Source: Prevotella sp. tf2-5 (GTDB taxonomy: Bacteria > Bacteroidota > Bacteroidia > Bacteroidales > Bacteroidaceae). Taken from it: a DNA stretch of 64,000 nt. Position 1 is the stretch's first letter, and each line of letters starts with the position of its first letter. The notes beneath the pieces were generated by a model, which did not search any database, was not told where the DNA came from, and saw only the letters and a program-made list of their open reading frames with translations. A program made the position numbers and the translations under genes. The stretch is from the NCBI RefSeq assembly GCF_900115435.1, contig NZ_FOWK01000012.1:1-64000 (forward strand), read 5' to 3'. Of the stretch, positions 1 through 8,819 are shown piece after piece.

Positions 1-660
1 ATGCTCCAGCGTATCAAAGACGATGTAATAAACATCTTGATACCACGAGTGAAGTCGAAGATCCACTCTCAGAAAGTGCTTGCACTTTTTGGTGACGACA
101 TCAAATACTACGTGAACCCGACGGGTAAGTTCGTGATTGGAGGTCCTCATGGTGACACAGGTCTGACGGGCCGTAAGATTATCGTAGACACCTATGGTGG
201 CAAGGGCGCTCATGGTGGAGGCGCTTTCTCTGGTAAGGACTCCTCGAAGGTTGACCGTTCCGCAGCTTATGCCGCACGTCATATTGCCAAGAATATGGTA
301 GCGGCTGGTGTTGCCGATGAGATGCTGGTACAGATCAGCTATGCCATCGGTGTGGCGAAACCGATGAATATCTATGTGAACACCTATGGACGTTCGAAGG
401 TGCAGATGACGGACGGCGAGATAGCCAAGAAGATAGAGGAGCTCTTCGACCTTCGTCCGAAGGCTATTGAGCGTTCATTGAAGTTGCGTCAGCCGATGTA
501 TCTGGAGACGGCGGCATATGGACATATGGGACGTCAGTGTGAAGTGGTGAAGAAAACGTTCACCAGTCGTTATCACGAGACCAAGACAATGGATATCGAG
601 TTGTTTACATGGGAGAAACTTGACCGTGTAGAGGATATTAAGAAGGCATTCGGACTATAA
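1..660 (+). CDS. metK: S-adenosylmethionine synthetase, C-terminal part (cut by window start)
   Basis: The enzyme makes S-adenosylmethionine from methionine and ATP in the cytoplasm. Only the last 219 residues are in the window, about half of the usual protein of roughly 400-430 residues. Visible family signatures are [20 protein letters not shown] and the glycine-rich GGGAFSGKD loop with the following VDRSAAY, which contribute to substrate and phosphate binding. The frame is open from base 1, so the apparent ATG at base 1 is an internal Met and not a start. The gene ends with TAA directly before the DUF4271 gene. Confidence 0.96.
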   Translation: MLQRIKDDVINILIPRVKSKIHSQKVLALFGDDIKYYVNPTGKFVIGGPHGDTGLTGRKIIVDTYGGKGAHGGGAFSGKDSSKVDRSAAYAARHIAKNMVAAGVADEMLVQISYAIGVAKPMNIYVNTYGRSKVQMTDGEIAKKIEELFDLRPKAIERSLKLRQPMYLETAAYGHMGRQCEVVKKTFTSRYHETKTMDIELFTWEKLDRVEDIKKAFGL

Positions 661-1680
661 TTGTTGCAACAGGACTCCATAGCAAACGTCTCAACGGACA
701 TATCTGGAAGCGACTCTGCAGCCGTCAAACACCATCCGTTGACACCTGCTCAAGTATTGAGCTGGCTGCCTCATAATGCAACTCCTGCCCAACAGGACTC
801 TGCAATCCAGTCGCGCTTCCACCCAGGAGAGATTCATTGGAGTGAGCATCCTGACACACTCCATCTTCCAGGACATCCGCCAGGCGTCGATCTGATGAAA
901 GCCGAAATACCGCAGTATTATCGGGAAGGTTTTTTTTCGAAAGATTCTTTATTTCATCCGGAATTACAAGGCGGTCGTATCGGAGTGGCGGGTGATCCCG
1001 TACCCTATAGGGTACATAATGACAATGTCATCACCTCCCTTTTGCTGGCGTGCTTCCTCGTCTCTATCTATTTATTCGCCAATGCCAGACAGTTCTTCAT
1101 CAAGGAGGCAAAGAACTTCTTCTACACACCCCGTGAAGAAAGGACAGACTTTTCTGAAACAGGTAATGAGTTACGCTATCAGGTCTTCCTGGTTGGTATT
1201 ACTAGTTTGCTTATCTCTCTCCTTTTCTATTTCCACACATTGTATTACATAGGTGAAACCTTTATCCTGCAGTCACAATACACGTTAATAGCAATCTATT
1301 TTGTTATTGTTATTATCTATGTCGGGGTTAAAATGGGTCTCTATACCTTTGTCAATCTCGTTTTCTTTAATGGTAAAAGAAATCAACAATGGCTTAAGTC
1401 TTTCCTTTTTATTATAACGCTGGAAGGCGTATTACTTTTTCCTGCGGTATTATTAGGAGGATATTATGAAATGGACATTCATAATGTCACTACTTATGTC
1501 ATTATTTCAATACTTTTTGTTAAATTACTAACGATTTATAAGTGTTTCATCATCTTTTTCCGTCCAAATGTCGTTAGTTTGCAAATTATTTTGTACTTTT
1601 GCACCCTCGAAATAGTACCTTTGCTCGCCTTATGGGGCGTGCTAGTCATGACAGCGAATAATTTAAAAATCAATTTTTAG
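661..1680 (+). CDS. DUF4271 integral membrane protein
   Basis: This is a 339-residue polytopic membrane protein of a family largely confined to Bacteroidota; its function is unknown. A hydrophilic N-terminal region of about 120 residues (Pro, His and Gln rich) precedes about six hydrophobic segments, starting near NVITSLLLACFLVS. No ATG lies early in the frame. I chose the TTG directly after the metK stop because the soluble N-terminal region reads like the family; TTG at 664 is an alternative, and an ATG near 895 would remove that region. The gene sits immediately upstream of hemD, a common arrangement in Bacteroidales. Confidence 0.75.
   Translation: MLQQDSIANVSTDISGSDSAAVKHHPLTPAQVLSWLPHNATPAQQDSAIQSRFHPGEIHWSEHPDTLHLPGHPPGVDLMKAEIPQYYREGFFSKDSLFHPELQGGRIGVAGDPVPYRVHNDNVITSLLLACFLVSIYLFANARQFFIKEAKNFFYTPREERTDFSETGNELRYQVFLVGITSLLISLLFYFHTLYYIGETFILQSQYTLIAIYFVIVIIYVGVKMGLYTFVNLVFFNGKRNQQWLKSFLFIITLEGVLLFPAVLLGGYYEMDIHNVTTYVIISILFVKLLTIYKCFIIFFRPNVVSLQIILYFCTLEIVPLLALWGVLVMTANNLKINF
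1578..1601 (+). promoter_or_regulatory. Possible promoter for hemD inside the DUF4271 gene
   Basis: A TACTTTTG box at 1594-1601 fits the Bacteroidales -7 consensus TAnnTTTG. A TTTG at 1578-1581 lies only 12 bases upstream instead of the usual 19-21, so the -33 part is weak. It would start a transcript about 80 bases before hemD. Confidence 0.4.
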
Positions 1681-1689
1681 GACACCAAG

Positions 1690-2439
1690 ATGATAAAGAA
1701 GATTCTGGTTTCTCAGCCCAAACCATCTAGCGAGAAGTCGCCGTATTACGACATCGCAGAAAAGTACGGAGTGGAGTTGGTTTTCCGTCCGTTTATCAAG
1801 GTTGAAGGAATGACTGCTAAAGAGTTTCGTACACAAAAGGTGAATATTCTAGACTTTACCGCCATTGTATTTACGTCACGTCACGCTATTGACCATTTCT
1901 TTACGCTGGCGAAAGAGTTGCGTGTGGCAATTCCCGAGGATATGAAATATTTTTGTGTAACGGAGACGGTTTCACTCTATATCCAGAAATACGTACAGTA
2001 TCGTAAACGTAAGGTGTTCTTTGGTACTACAGGTAAAATTGATGATTTGATACCGACAATGGTCAAGCATAAGCAAGAGAAATACTTGGTGCCAATGAGT
2101 GATGTCCACAACAATAGCGTGACAAAGATGCTGGATGCCAAAAAACTACAGCATCAAGAGTGTGTCATGTATCGTACGGTAAGCAATGATTTCACACCTG
2201 AGGAGGTCAAGACTTTTGATTATGACATGCTGATTTTCTTTAGTCCCTCTGGTATTGAGTCGCTGACCAAAAATTTCCCTGACTTCAAGCAGGAAAAAAT
2301 TGCGATTGCCACCTTTGGTCCCGCTACGGCGAAAGCAGTGAAGGATGCAGGTCTTCGTCTTGATTTAGAAGCTCCATCCGCGAATTATCCCTCCATGACA
2401 AGTGCTTTACAGGATTTCCTGCAAAAGAAGCATAAATAG
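1690..2439 (+). CDS. hemD: Uroporphyrinogen-III synthase
   Basis: The enzyme closes and isomerises hydroxymethylbilane to uroporphyrinogen III in haem synthesis. The 249-residue protein has the two-lobed layout of the family: an N-terminal ILVSQPKP strand, the FTAIVFTSRHAIDHFF segment, then a second lobe with FDYDMLIFFSPSGIESL and ATFGPATAKAVKDAG near the C terminus. HemD sequences diverge widely, but these paired SR/SP segments are typical. It lies 9 bases after DUF4271 and 15 bases before rnpA and may be cotranscribed with both. Confidence 0.9.
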   Translation: MIKKILVSQPKPSSEKSPYYDIAEKYGVELVFRPFIKVEGMTAKEFRTQKVNILDFTAIVFTSRHAIDHFFTLAKELRVAIPEDMKYFCVTETVSLYIQKYVQYRKRKVFFGTTGKIDDLIPTMVKHKQEKYLVPMSDVHNNSVTKMLDAKKLQHQECVMYRTVSNDFTPEEVKTFDYDMLIFFSPSGIESLTKNFPDFKQEKIAIATFGPATAKAVKDAGLRLDLEAPSANYPSMTSALQDFLQKKHK

Positions 2440-2454
2440 TAGATACCAGATACT

Positions 2455-2847
2455 ATGGCAGCCTATTCGTTTCATAAGCGAGAGCGGTTGTGTAGTATGA
2501 AACTCACAGACCGACTATTTAACGGAGCGGGTAGTCTTTCCATGGCGGCCTTTCCCATACGAATGGTATGGATAGAGAAAGAACGTGAGGCACAAGAGCC
2601 ACCTGTACAGATAATGGTCAGTGTCTCAAAGCGTCATTTCAAGCATGCGGTTAAGCGAAACCGCGTCAAGAGACAGTTGCGCGAAGCCTATCGGTTAGCA
2701 AAACTACCATTGATGGAAAAGATAGAGAAAACGCCTCAGCGTACGCTACTGATTGCGTTCATCTGGCTTGCTGATGAGTTATATAGTAGTGCAGCGGTAG
2801 CCAGCAGGATGGAGCAACTGCTACTACGTTTGATGGAGAAGTTATGA
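2455..2847 (+). CDS. rnpA: Ribonuclease P protein component
   Basis: This small basic protein binds the catalytic RNA of RNase P, which removes 5' leaders from pre-tRNAs. The 130-residue sequence begins with the family-type F-K-R-E-R-L stretch (SFHKRERL) and has the RNA-binding signature [14 protein letters not shown] at about residues 62-75. An acidic insertion ([10 protein letters not shown]) precedes the [12 protein letters not shown] strand. It overlaps yidD by ATGA, indicating translational coupling. As in many Bacteroidales it is not next to rpmH. Confidence 0.95.
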   Translation: MAAYSFHKRERLCSMKLTDRLFNGAGSLSMAAFPIRMVWIEKEREAQEPPVQIMVSVSKRHFKHAVKRNRVKRQLREAYRLAKLPLMEKIEKTPQRTLLIAFIWLADELYSSAAVASRMEQLLLRLMEKL

Positions 2848-3086
2848 AACGGTTATTACATTATCTATCACAGGGCTTGGCTTGGATTCTCATATTACCA
2901 ATTCGCTTCTATCAGACAGCTATCTCGCCCTACACGCCTCCCTCTTGTCGTTTTACGCCAACATGTAGTGAATATGCGCGACAGGCATTATTGAAACATG
3001 GTCCTATCAAGGGACTTTATCTCGCTATCAAGCGGATACTGAGGTGTCATCCCTGGGGAGGCAGTGGTTACGATCCGGTTCCATAA
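2844..3086 (+). CDS. yidD: Membrane protein insertion efficiency factor YidD
   Basis: This 80-residue protein is thought to assist YidC-dependent insertion of membrane proteins at the inner membrane face. It shows the full family signature: an amphipathic N terminus ([11 protein letters not shown]), three cysteines around [11 protein letters not shown], and the C-terminal [14 protein letters not shown]. The start overlaps the rnpA stop (ATGA), the classical rnpA-yidD pairing. Confidence 0.97.
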   Translation: MKRLLHYLSQGLAWILILPIRFYQTAISPYTPPSCRFTPTCSEYARQALLKHGPIKGLYLAIKRILRCHPWGGSGYDPVP

Positions 3087-3147
3087 TAGTCGAATATCTA
3101 AATCTCGATATATCGGTATAATGAAATAACAAAAAAGAAAAATAAAA

Positions 3148-4443
3148 ATGAAGAATTTTGTAGAAGAACTTCGTTGGCGCGGAATGCTGGCACAGATGAT
3201 GCCTGGCACGGAAGAATTGCTCCAGAAGGAAATGGTGACAGCCTATTTAGGAACAGATCCGACAGCAGACTCCCTGCACATCGGACACTTGTGTGGCATC
3301 ATGATGTTACGACATCTACAGCGTTGTGGTCATAGACCTATCATCTTGGTAGGTGGTGCTACAGGTATGATAGGAGACCCTTCCGGTAAGAGTCAGGAGC
3401 GTAACCTCTTGAATGATGAGACCTTACGCCATAACCAGGAGTGTATCAAGAAACAAGTGGCTAAGTTCCTCGATTTTGAGTCAAAGGAAGCCAATGCCGC
3501 AGTAATGGTGAATAACTATGACTGGATGAAAGACTTTACATTCCTTGATTTTGCTCGTGAGGTGGGTAAGCATATTACCGTTAACTATATGATGGCAAAG
3601 GAAAGTGTGCAGCAGCGTCTGAATGGTACGGCTCGTGATGGTTTGTCCTTCACCGAGTTTACCTATCAGCTCCTGCAAGGTTATGATTTCCTGTATCTCT
3701 ACCAACACTATGGGGTGAAGCTCCAGCTGGGTGGTAATGACCAGTGGGGTAATATGACTACCGGTACAGAATTGATTCGTCGTACCTTGGGTAATGACGT
3801 TGAGACATTCGCCCTCACTTGTCCGCTGATTACCAAGAGCGATGGTAAGAAGTTCGGTAAGACGGAGAGTGGAAACATCTGGCTCGATCCTGCCCGCACC
3901 ACTCCATATAAGTTCTATCAGTTCTGGCTCAATGTCAGCGATGAGGATGCGGAGCGCTATATCAAGATATTCACTTCGTTGGATAAAGAGACGATTGACG
4001 CTCTCGTAGAGGAACATAAGCAGGACCCGGGTCGTCGTGTACTACAGAAACGTCTTGCTGAAGAGGTGACTGTGATGGTACATTCACAGGAGGCCTTGGA
4101 TACCGCTATAGAGGCTTCCAGCATCTTGTTTGGCAAGTCCACCAAAGAAGGACTGGAGAAGCTTGATGAACAAACCTTCCTCGATGTGTTCGATGGTGTT
4201 CCTCAGTATGAGATCTCCAAAGACCAGTTAGGTCAGCCTGCTATTGAGTTACTGACCATGGCAGCTCCAGTATTCCCCTCTAAAGGTGAAATGCGTAAGA
4301 TGGTACAAGGTGGCGGTGTCTCACTGAACAAAGAGAAACTGACAGACCAGAACCGTCCTATCACTACAGAGGATCTGATAGACGGAAAGTATCTCCTAGC
4401 CCAGAAGGGAAAGAAGAATTATTACCTTCTGATAGTGAAATAA
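3148..4443 (+). CDS. tyrS: Tyrosyl-tRNA synthetase
   Basis: This class I synthetase charges tRNA-Tyr. The 431-residue protein has the HIGH motif as LHIGH (about residue 45), a KMSKS-type loop as KFGKT (about residue 235) and a C-terminal S4 RNA-binding domain ([13 protein letters not shown], from about residue 390). The length is normal. The 61-base gap after yidD is A+T rich, so it may have its own promoter. Confidence 0.97.
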   Translation: MKNFVEELRWRGMLAQMMPGTEELLQKEMVTAYLGTDPTADSLHIGHLCGIMMLRHLQRCGHRPIILVGGATGMIGDPSGKSQERNLLNDETLRHNQECIKKQVAKFLDFESKEANAAVMVNNYDWMKDFTFLDFAREVGKHITVNYMMAKESVQQRLNGTARDGLSFTEFTYQLLQGYDFLYLYQHYGVKLQLGGNDQWGNMTTGTELIRRTLGNDVETFALTCPLITKSDGKKFGKTESGNIWLDPARTTPYKFYQFWLNVSDEDAERYIKIFTSLDKETIDALVEEHKQDPGRRVLQKRLAEEVTVMVHSQEALDTAIEASSILFGKSTKEGLEKLDEQTFLDVFDGVPQYEISKDQLGQPAIELLTMAAPVFPSKGEMRKMVQGGGVSLNKEKLTDQNRPITTEDLIDGKYLLAQKGKKNYYLLIVK

Positions 4444-4454
4444 TTGGCGAAAAA

Positions 4455-4486
4455 TTTGGTAGTGGCATGAAAAACCACTACCTTTG
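4455..4486 (+). promoter_or_regulatory. Promoter of tRNA-Gln with a hairpin in the spacer
   Basis: TTTG at 4455-4458 and TACCTTTG at 4479-4486 are separated by 20 bases, an exact match to the Bacteroidales vegetative promoter. The spacer holds an 8-bp inverted repeat, GGTAGTGG (4458-4465) and CCACTACC (4475-4482), followed by TTT. The same sequence could serve as a weak terminator for tyrS. Confidence 0.75.
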
Positions 4487-4507
4487 CACTCGCTTAGAAG
4501 CACATGG

Positions 4508-4578
4508 TGTCCAATGGTGTAATGGTAGCACAACAGGTTTTGGTTCTGTTTGTGGTGGTTCGAATCCGCCTTGGACAA
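4508..4578 (+). tRNA. tRNA-Gln (anticodon TTG)
   Basis: The acceptor arms TGTCCAA and TTGGACA pair fully. The D loop has AATGGTAGC. The anticodon stem ACAGG/TCTGT encloses the loop TTTTGGT with anticodon TTG. The T arm has GGTTCGAATCC. The discriminator base is A and CCA is not encoded. Confidence 0.97.
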
Positions 4579-4585
4579 CGATTTT

Positions 4586-4616
4586 AAATCATCCACATGC
4601 ACCATGTGGATGATTT
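4586..4616 (+). terminator. Hairpin terminator after tRNA-Gln
   Basis: Two perfect 14-base arms (4586-4599 and 4603-4616) enclose a CAC loop. The stem is flanked by A and T runs. It lies 7 bases after the tRNA and 22 bases before argS, so it probably ends the tRNA transcript. Confidence 0.8.
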
Positions 4617-4638
4617 CACGATTAAATAGGTATACCAA

Positions 4639-6420
4639 ATGAAGATTGAATCGCAAATCATGAATGCCGCCATAGAAGCAGTAAAAGCTTTGTATGGACA
4701 GGACGTACCGGAGAAAATGGTACAGTTGCAAAAGACACGCAGTGAGTTTGAGGGAAACTTGACATTGGTTGTTTTTCCCTTTTTGAAGATATCCAAGAAG
4801 AATCCAGAGCAGACAGCCCAGGAGATAGGACAGTATCTGGTAGACAACTGCGAGGCTATTGCTGCGTTTAATGTCGTAAAGGGTTTCTTGAATCTGGTCA
4901 TAGCACCTGCGGCATGGCTCTCCCTGCTCGCCGATATTGATGCGGATGAGCAATATGGTCACAAGCAGGTCACCGATGCGAGTCCGTTAGTCATGATTGA
5001 ATATTCATCGCCAAATACCAACAAACCTCTTCATCTGGGTCATGTGCGCAACAACCTTCTGGGTTGGTCTTTGGCGCAGATCATGCAGGCTAATGGTAAT
5101 AAAGTCATTAAGACGAATATTGTCAATGATCGTGGTATCCATATCTGTAAGTCGATGTTGGCATGGTTGAAGTGGGGTAATGGTGAGACCCCTGAGACCA
5201 GTGGTAAGAAGGGCGACCATCTGATAGGTGACTATTATGTGGCTTTTGACAAGCATTATCGTGAGGAAATCAAGCAACTGGTGGCTCAAGGGATGGATGA
5301 GGAGACGGCAAAGCAAGAGGCTCCGCTCATCAAGGAGGCGCATGAGATGCTCGTCAAATGGGAACAGAACGATCCAGAGGTGCGTGCCCTTTGGGAGAAG
5401 ATGAACAACTGGGTATATGCTGGATTTGACGAGACCTATAAAAGAATGGGTGTTTCCTTCGATAAGATATACTATGAGTCGCAGACTTATCTGAAAGGTA
5501 AGGCAAAAGTAGAGGAAGGTCTTGCCAAAGGACTCTTCGAACGTCATGAGGATAACAGTGTATGGGCTGATCTTACCAATGAGGGACTCGACCAGAAACT
5601 GTTGCTGCGTAGTGACGGTACCAGCGTTTATATGACGCAGGACATCGGTACTGCTGAGATGCGCTTCCAGGACTATCCCATCGACAAGATGATCTATGTT
5701 GTAGGTAACGAACAGAACTACCACTTCCAAGTGCTCTCTATCTTGCTTGACCGCTTAGGTTTCAAGTGGGGTAAGGAACTCGTGCATTTCTCTTATGGTA
5801 TGGTGGAATTGCCTAATGGTAAGATGAAGAGTCGTGAAGGAACAGTAGTGGATGCTGACGACCTCATGCAACTGATGATTGACGATGCGCTGAAAACCTC
5901 TATGGAACTAGGCAAGTTTGCCGATATGGAGGAAGAAGAGCGCAACGAGATAGCCCGTATCGTGGGTATGGGTGCCCTGAAATATTTTATCCTCAAAGTA
6001 GATGCTCGCAAGAATATGCTGTTTAATCCTGAGGAGTCTATTGATTTCAATGGAAATACAGGACCTTTCATCCAGTATACCTATGCGAGAATACGTAGTA
6101 TTCTTCGTAAGGCTCCGAGTACTCCGAGTTCTCTGAGTTCTCTGAGTACTCTGAATGATAAGGAAATCGAACTCATCCAAAAGATGAGCGAATACGGTGC
6201 AGCCGTCGAGCAGGCAGGCAAAGATTATTCACCCAGCGGTATTGCTAACTACTGCTATGAGTTGACGAAGGTCTTCAACCAGTTTTATCACGACTACAGC
6301 ATCCTCAACGAGGAAGACGAGCAGAAGCGTCAGGTACGCTTAGCCATTGCCCGTAATGTAGGCAAGATCATCAAGAATGGTATGGCACTCTTGGGCATTG
6401 AAGTTCCAGAGAGAATGTAA
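4639..6420 (+). CDS. argS: Arginyl-tRNA synthetase
   Basis: This class I synthetase charges tRNA-Arg. The 593-residue protein has an N-terminal ArgS additional domain, the HIGH motif in NKPLHLGHVRNN (about residue 131), a degenerate KMSKS loop at MKSREG (about residue 396) and a C-terminal DALR anticodon-binding domain. At about residues 492-505 a Ser/Thr/Leu tract is encoded by an imperfect short tandem repeat of CTCTGAGTT-like units (6112-6153), probably a surface loop. It overlaps the RNase H start by one base (TAATG). Confidence 0.97.
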   Translation: MKIESQIMNAAIEAVKALYGQDVPEKMVQLQKTRSEFEGNLTLVVFPFLKISKKNPEQTAQEIGQYLVDNCEAIAAFNVVKGFLNLVIAPAAWLSLLADIDADEQYGHKQVTDASPLVMIEYSSPNTNKPLHLGHVRNNLLGWSLAQIMQANGNKVIKTNIVNDRGIHICKSMLAWLKWGNGETPETSGKKGDHLIGDYYVAFDKHYREEIKQLVAQGMDEETAKQEAPLIKEAHEMLVKWEQNDPEVRALWEKMNNWVYAGFDETYKRMGVSFDKIYYESQTYLKGKAKVEEGLAKGLFERHEDNSVWADLTNEGLDQKLLLRSDGTSVYMTQDIGTAEMRFQDYPIDKMIYVVGNEQNYHFQVLSILLDRLGFKWGKELVHFSYGMVELPNGKMKSREGTVVDADDLMQLMIDDALKTSMELGKFADMEEEERNEIARIVGMGALKYFILKVDARKNMLFNPEESIDFNGNTGPFIQYTYARIRSILRKAPSTPSSLSSLSTLNDKEIELIQKMSEYGAAVEQAGKDYSPSGIANYCYELTKVFNQFYHDYSILNEEDEQKRQVRLAIARNVGKIIKNGMALLGIEVPERM

Positions 6421-6881
6421 TGCAGAACCCTCCAGACTATAGACACGATACTGTTTTGCCACTTCCAATGGAAGTGAGGGCAGATGCATGGGCTGTGGAT
6501 GCTGCTTGTAGTGGCAATCCTGGTCCGATGGAATACCAGGCAATAGACCTTGCCACAGGGGCTCGTGTATTCCATTTCGGTCCGATGAAAGGTACGAATA
6601 ATATCGGGGAGTTCCTCGCTATCGTTCATGCTCTTGCCTTGATGCAACAACAGGGACTGCATGACAAGACAATCTATAGCGATTCTTATAATGCCATCCT
6701 CTGGGTAAATAAACGGAAGTGTAAGACGAAGTTGGAACGTACCCCAGAGACAGAAGAACTCTATCAAATCATCCTCCGTGCTGAGAGATGGTTACAGACA
6801 CATCAATGGCATAACCCCATCGTTAAATGGGAGACCCAGAAATGGGGTGAAGTCCCCGCAGACTTCGGCAGAAAGAAATAA
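6420..6881 (+). CDS. RNase HI family ribonuclease
   Basis: It cleaves the RNA strand of RNA-DNA hybrids. The 153-residue protein has all four expected acidic residues: D27 in AVDAACSGNPG, E64 in NNIGEFLAI, D88 in YSDSYNAI and D148 in VPADFGRKK. It lacks the N-terminal hybrid-binding (caulimovirus VI type) domain found in many longer Bacteroidota RNase HI proteins. The ATG is at 6420, overlapping the argS stop by one base, so it is probably translated by coupling. Confidence 0.85.
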   Translation: MQNPPDYRHDTVLPLPMEVRADAWAVDAACSGNPGPMEYQAIDLATGARVFHFGPMKGTNNIGEFLAIVHALALMQQQGLHDKTIYSDSYNAILWVNKRKCKTKLERTPETEELYQIILRAERWLQTHQWHNPIVKWETQKWGEVPADFGRKK

Positions 6882-6892
6882 GCGTATGATGT

Positions 6893-6973
6893 GTCCCAAC
6901 GTATGGGACGACCTTTCTCAAACTATGGTACAACTTTTGAGACGCATTGTCTCAACCTCTATTGAGACTTTTT
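6893..6973 (+). terminator. Run of hairpins and terminator between convergent rnh and ribD
   Basis: Four short inverted repeats follow each other: GTCCC/GGGAC, TCTCAAA (6916-6922)/TTTGAGA (6936-6942), GAGAC/GTCTC and GTCTCAA (6949-6955)/TTGAGAC (6962-6968). The last is followed by TTTTT and reads as an intrinsic terminator for the rightward genes. The ribD stop codon (6959-6961) lies within its loop. Confidence 0.65.
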
Positions 6974-7900
6974 GCTAAAGATAGTAACGGTATTCTCCCC
7001 ATATTCCTTCTTATCAAATAGGGTGATATCGGAGGGAAGTTGGGGTGCGCGAGTGCCGTCAGAGACTGTGATGGGAGCGACTTCCATGCGTATTTCATCC
7101 CAGAGTCCTGCTTGGATGAAACTCTCGTGTGTCTGACAACCCCCTTCGACAATGAGCGACTGGATACCATGTTGATAGAGGTCGTCCATTAGTTGAGGCA
7201 AGGGACGGTCGTGTGTCAATACGATTCGCTTGGGATCAGGACCATGCCAGTGACGTACATTCAGTGAGGGATGGTCGCGATCGAAGGTGGTATGTCCCAC
7301 AAGGATGGCATCCTCCTCAGCACGGAGTTGATGGGAAAGCATCTGAGTCTGTTCGTTGGAAATCATCAACTGCTTGAAGTGGTCGTCGATGAAACCGTTG
7401 GCTGTCTGAGCCCATTTTAGGATAATGTATGGGCGATGCTTGGAATGATAAGTGAAGAAACGACGATTCAACCACTGACACTCCTTTTCCAATACGCCAA
7501 CCTCCACTTCAATACCAGCCTTGCGAATCCTCTCGATGCCTCGTCCTTTCACTTCTGCAAAGGGATCGATACACCCTACCACCACACGCTTCACGCCTTT
7601 CTTGATAATCAAATCGGCGCAAGGGGGCGTTTTGCCATAATGCGCACAAGGCTCCAAAGAGACATAGATGGTAGCATCTTTCAACAAAGACTCATCTTTG
7701 ACAGAGGCAAAGGCATTCACTTCTGCATGTCCTTCACCACAGCGCACATGATACCCTTCGCCGATAATAGCCTCATCCCCCGCCCTCTCCATCAGAGAGG
7801 GAGCTACAATAACTGCACCTACCATCGGGTTGGGACGTGCCCCTTGTATTCCGTTGGCTGCCAGTTGCAGACAGCGTCGCATGTATTTCTCGTCGTTCAT
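6959..7900 (-). CDS. ribD: Bifunctional riboflavin deaminase/reductase RibD
   Basis: It performs two early steps of riboflavin synthesis: deamination of the pyrimidine and NADPH reduction of the ribose. The deaminase zinc ligands are visible in HAEVNA and in PCAHYGKTPPC. The reductase domain fills the C-terminal half (ILKWAQTANGFI onward). I start at the ATG at 7900 (MNDEKYMRR), the usual family start, not at the upstream in-frame Met at 7942. A GC-rich palindrome (7768-7806) adds about 12 residues between VIVA and IIGEGYH. The promoter box nearly touches the start codon. Confidence 0.92.
   Translation of the reverse strand: MNDEKYMRRCLQLAANGIQGARPNPMVGAVIVAPSLMERAGDEAIIGEGYHVRCGEGHAEVNAFASVKDESLLKDATIYVSLEPCAHYGKTPPCADLIIKKGVKRVVVGCIDPFAEVKGRGIERIRKAGIEVEVGVLEKECQWLNRRFFTYHSKHRPYIILKWAQTANGFIDDHFKQLMISNEQTQMLSHQLRAEEDAILVGHTTFDRDHPSLNVRHWHGPDPKRIVLTHDRPLPQLMDDLYQHGIQSLIVEGGCQTHESFIQAGLWDEIRMEVAPITVSDGTRAPQLPSDITLFDKKEYGENTVTIFSKKSQ
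7768..7806. repeat. In-frame palindromic element in ribD
   Basis: A C-rich then G-rich imperfect palindrome with outer TAGC/GCTA arms and inner CCCTCTC/GAGAGGG arms. It encodes the peptide SLMERAGDEA, which the RibD family normally lacks. It resembles the copies in prmC and at 60081. Confidence 0.6.
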
Positions 7901-7905
7901 ATTTG

Positions 7906-7913
7906 CAAAGGTA
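7906..7913 (-). promoter_or_regulatory. -7 box of ribD, probably leaderless mRNA
   Basis: TACCTTTG on the minus strand ends 5 bases before the ribD ATG at 7900. With a start point about 7 bases downstream, the transcript would begin at or next to the start codon. Confidence 0.6.
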
Positions 7914-7957
7914 AGGAAATATTTTGAAATATCAATGGTCATTTATCAATTATTTAT

Positions 7958-7965
7958 TACCTTTG
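7958..7965 (+). promoter_or_regulatory. -7 box of prmC, probably leaderless mRNA
   Basis: TACCTTTG ends 5 bases before the prmC ATG at 7971. The arrangement mirrors the divergent ribD promoter 45 bases away. Both read ACCTTTGCAAA followed by two bases and the start codon. Confidence 0.6.
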
Positions 7966-7970
7966 CAAAG

Positions 7971-8819
7971 ATGAATTATCAGGCATTATGGCGTAGATTG
8001 GCGCAGGTCTATGGTGAGGGCGAAGCAAAAGCGATTGCCCGTATGGTGTATGAGGTGCGCTATGGACTGAGTTGGGGTGATGTCTTGATGGGGAAAGATG
8101 CTGATGTTCCTCAGAATGAGTTAGAGGAAATCGCCCAACGACTGGAGCGATACGAGCCAATACAATACATTCTGGGGAAAGCGGAGTTCATGGGAGAATG
8201 GTTTGATGTGGAGCCAGGAGTATTGATTCCCAGACCAGAAACCGAAGAGTTGGTAAGGTGGATATGCCTCTCCCCCGACCACTCTCCAAGTAAAGAGGGG
8301 AGACATTTTCTTGACATAGGGACGGGGAGCGGATGTATTGCCATCACGTTGGCAGCCAAGTGTCCTAAAGCAAAAGTAACAGCATGGGATATCTCAGAAA
8401 AAGCGTTGGAAGTAGCGAGAGCAAATGCGATTTGCCTTAAAGTGAACGTGTCATTCCAGCAAGTCGATATTCTTTCTGAAAGCCTCCTCCCTTTGGAGGG
8501 GGATGGGGGAGGCTTCTCTATCATCGTCAGCAATCCACCTTATATATGTAATAAGGAACGCGAGGCAATGGAACAGAACGTCCTCGACTATGAGCCGCAT
8601 ACTGCCCTGTTCGTGCCCGATGACGACCCGTTGCTGTTCTATCGCGCTATTGCGGAATACGGAACCAAAGCGTTGAAACCTGATGGCTGGCTCTATTTCG
8701 AAATCAATCCCCTTTATGCGGAGCCTCTTTGCGAATTATTGAGTGCGATGTCGTATCACGATATTGAATGCAAGACTGACCAATATGGCAAACAACGATT
8801 TATCAGAGCACGCCGATGA
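7971..8819 (+). CDS. prmC: Release factor glutamine methyltransferase
   Basis: It methylates the Gln of the GGQ motif in peptide release factors. The 282-residue protein has an N-terminal helical domain, the SAM-binding FLDIGTGSGCIAITLA and the catalytic NPPY motif (about residue 187). I chose the ATG at 7971 because it follows a promoter box and matches the family start; the longer in-frame ORF upstream runs through the promoter. Two GC-rich palindromes (8267-8304 and 8480-8515) insert short Pro/Gly-rich peptides (SPDHSPSKEG and LLPLEGDGGG) without breaking the frame. It overlaps recX by ATGA. Confidence 0.93.
   Translation: MNYQALWRRLAQVYGEGEAKAIARMVYEVRYGLSWGDVLMGKDADVPQNELEEIAQRLERYEPIQYILGKAEFMGEWFDVEPGVLIPRPETEELVRWICLSPDHSPSKEGRHFLDIGTGSGCIAITLAAKCPKAKVTAWDISEKALEVARANAICLKVNVSFQQVDILSESLLPLEGDGGGFSIIVSNPPYICNKEREAMEQNVLDYEPHTALFVPDDDPLLFYRAIAEYGTKALKPDGWLYFEINPLYAEPLCELLSAMSYHDIECKTDQYGKQRFIRARR
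8267..8304. repeat. In-frame palindromic element in prmC, copy 1
   Basis: Arms TCTCCCC (8269-8275) and GGGGAGA (8297-8303) flank a 21-base centre. It encodes LSPDHSPSKEG just before the SAM-binding motif, where PrmC proteins normally have a short loop. Confidence 0.6.
8480..8515. repeat. In-frame palindromic element in prmC, copy 2
   Basis: Perfect 8-base arms AAGCCTCC (8480-8487) and GGAGGCTT (8508-8515), with a TCCCTTTGGA core. It encodes SLLPLEGDGGGF within PrmC shortly before the NPPY motif. Confidence 0.65.

Noticed and set aside
3481..4017. Long minus-strand ORF inside tyrS, and similar ones inside argS, argH, metG and the helicase.
   Set aside because: They are antisense shadows of strongly conserved genes without coding character of their own.
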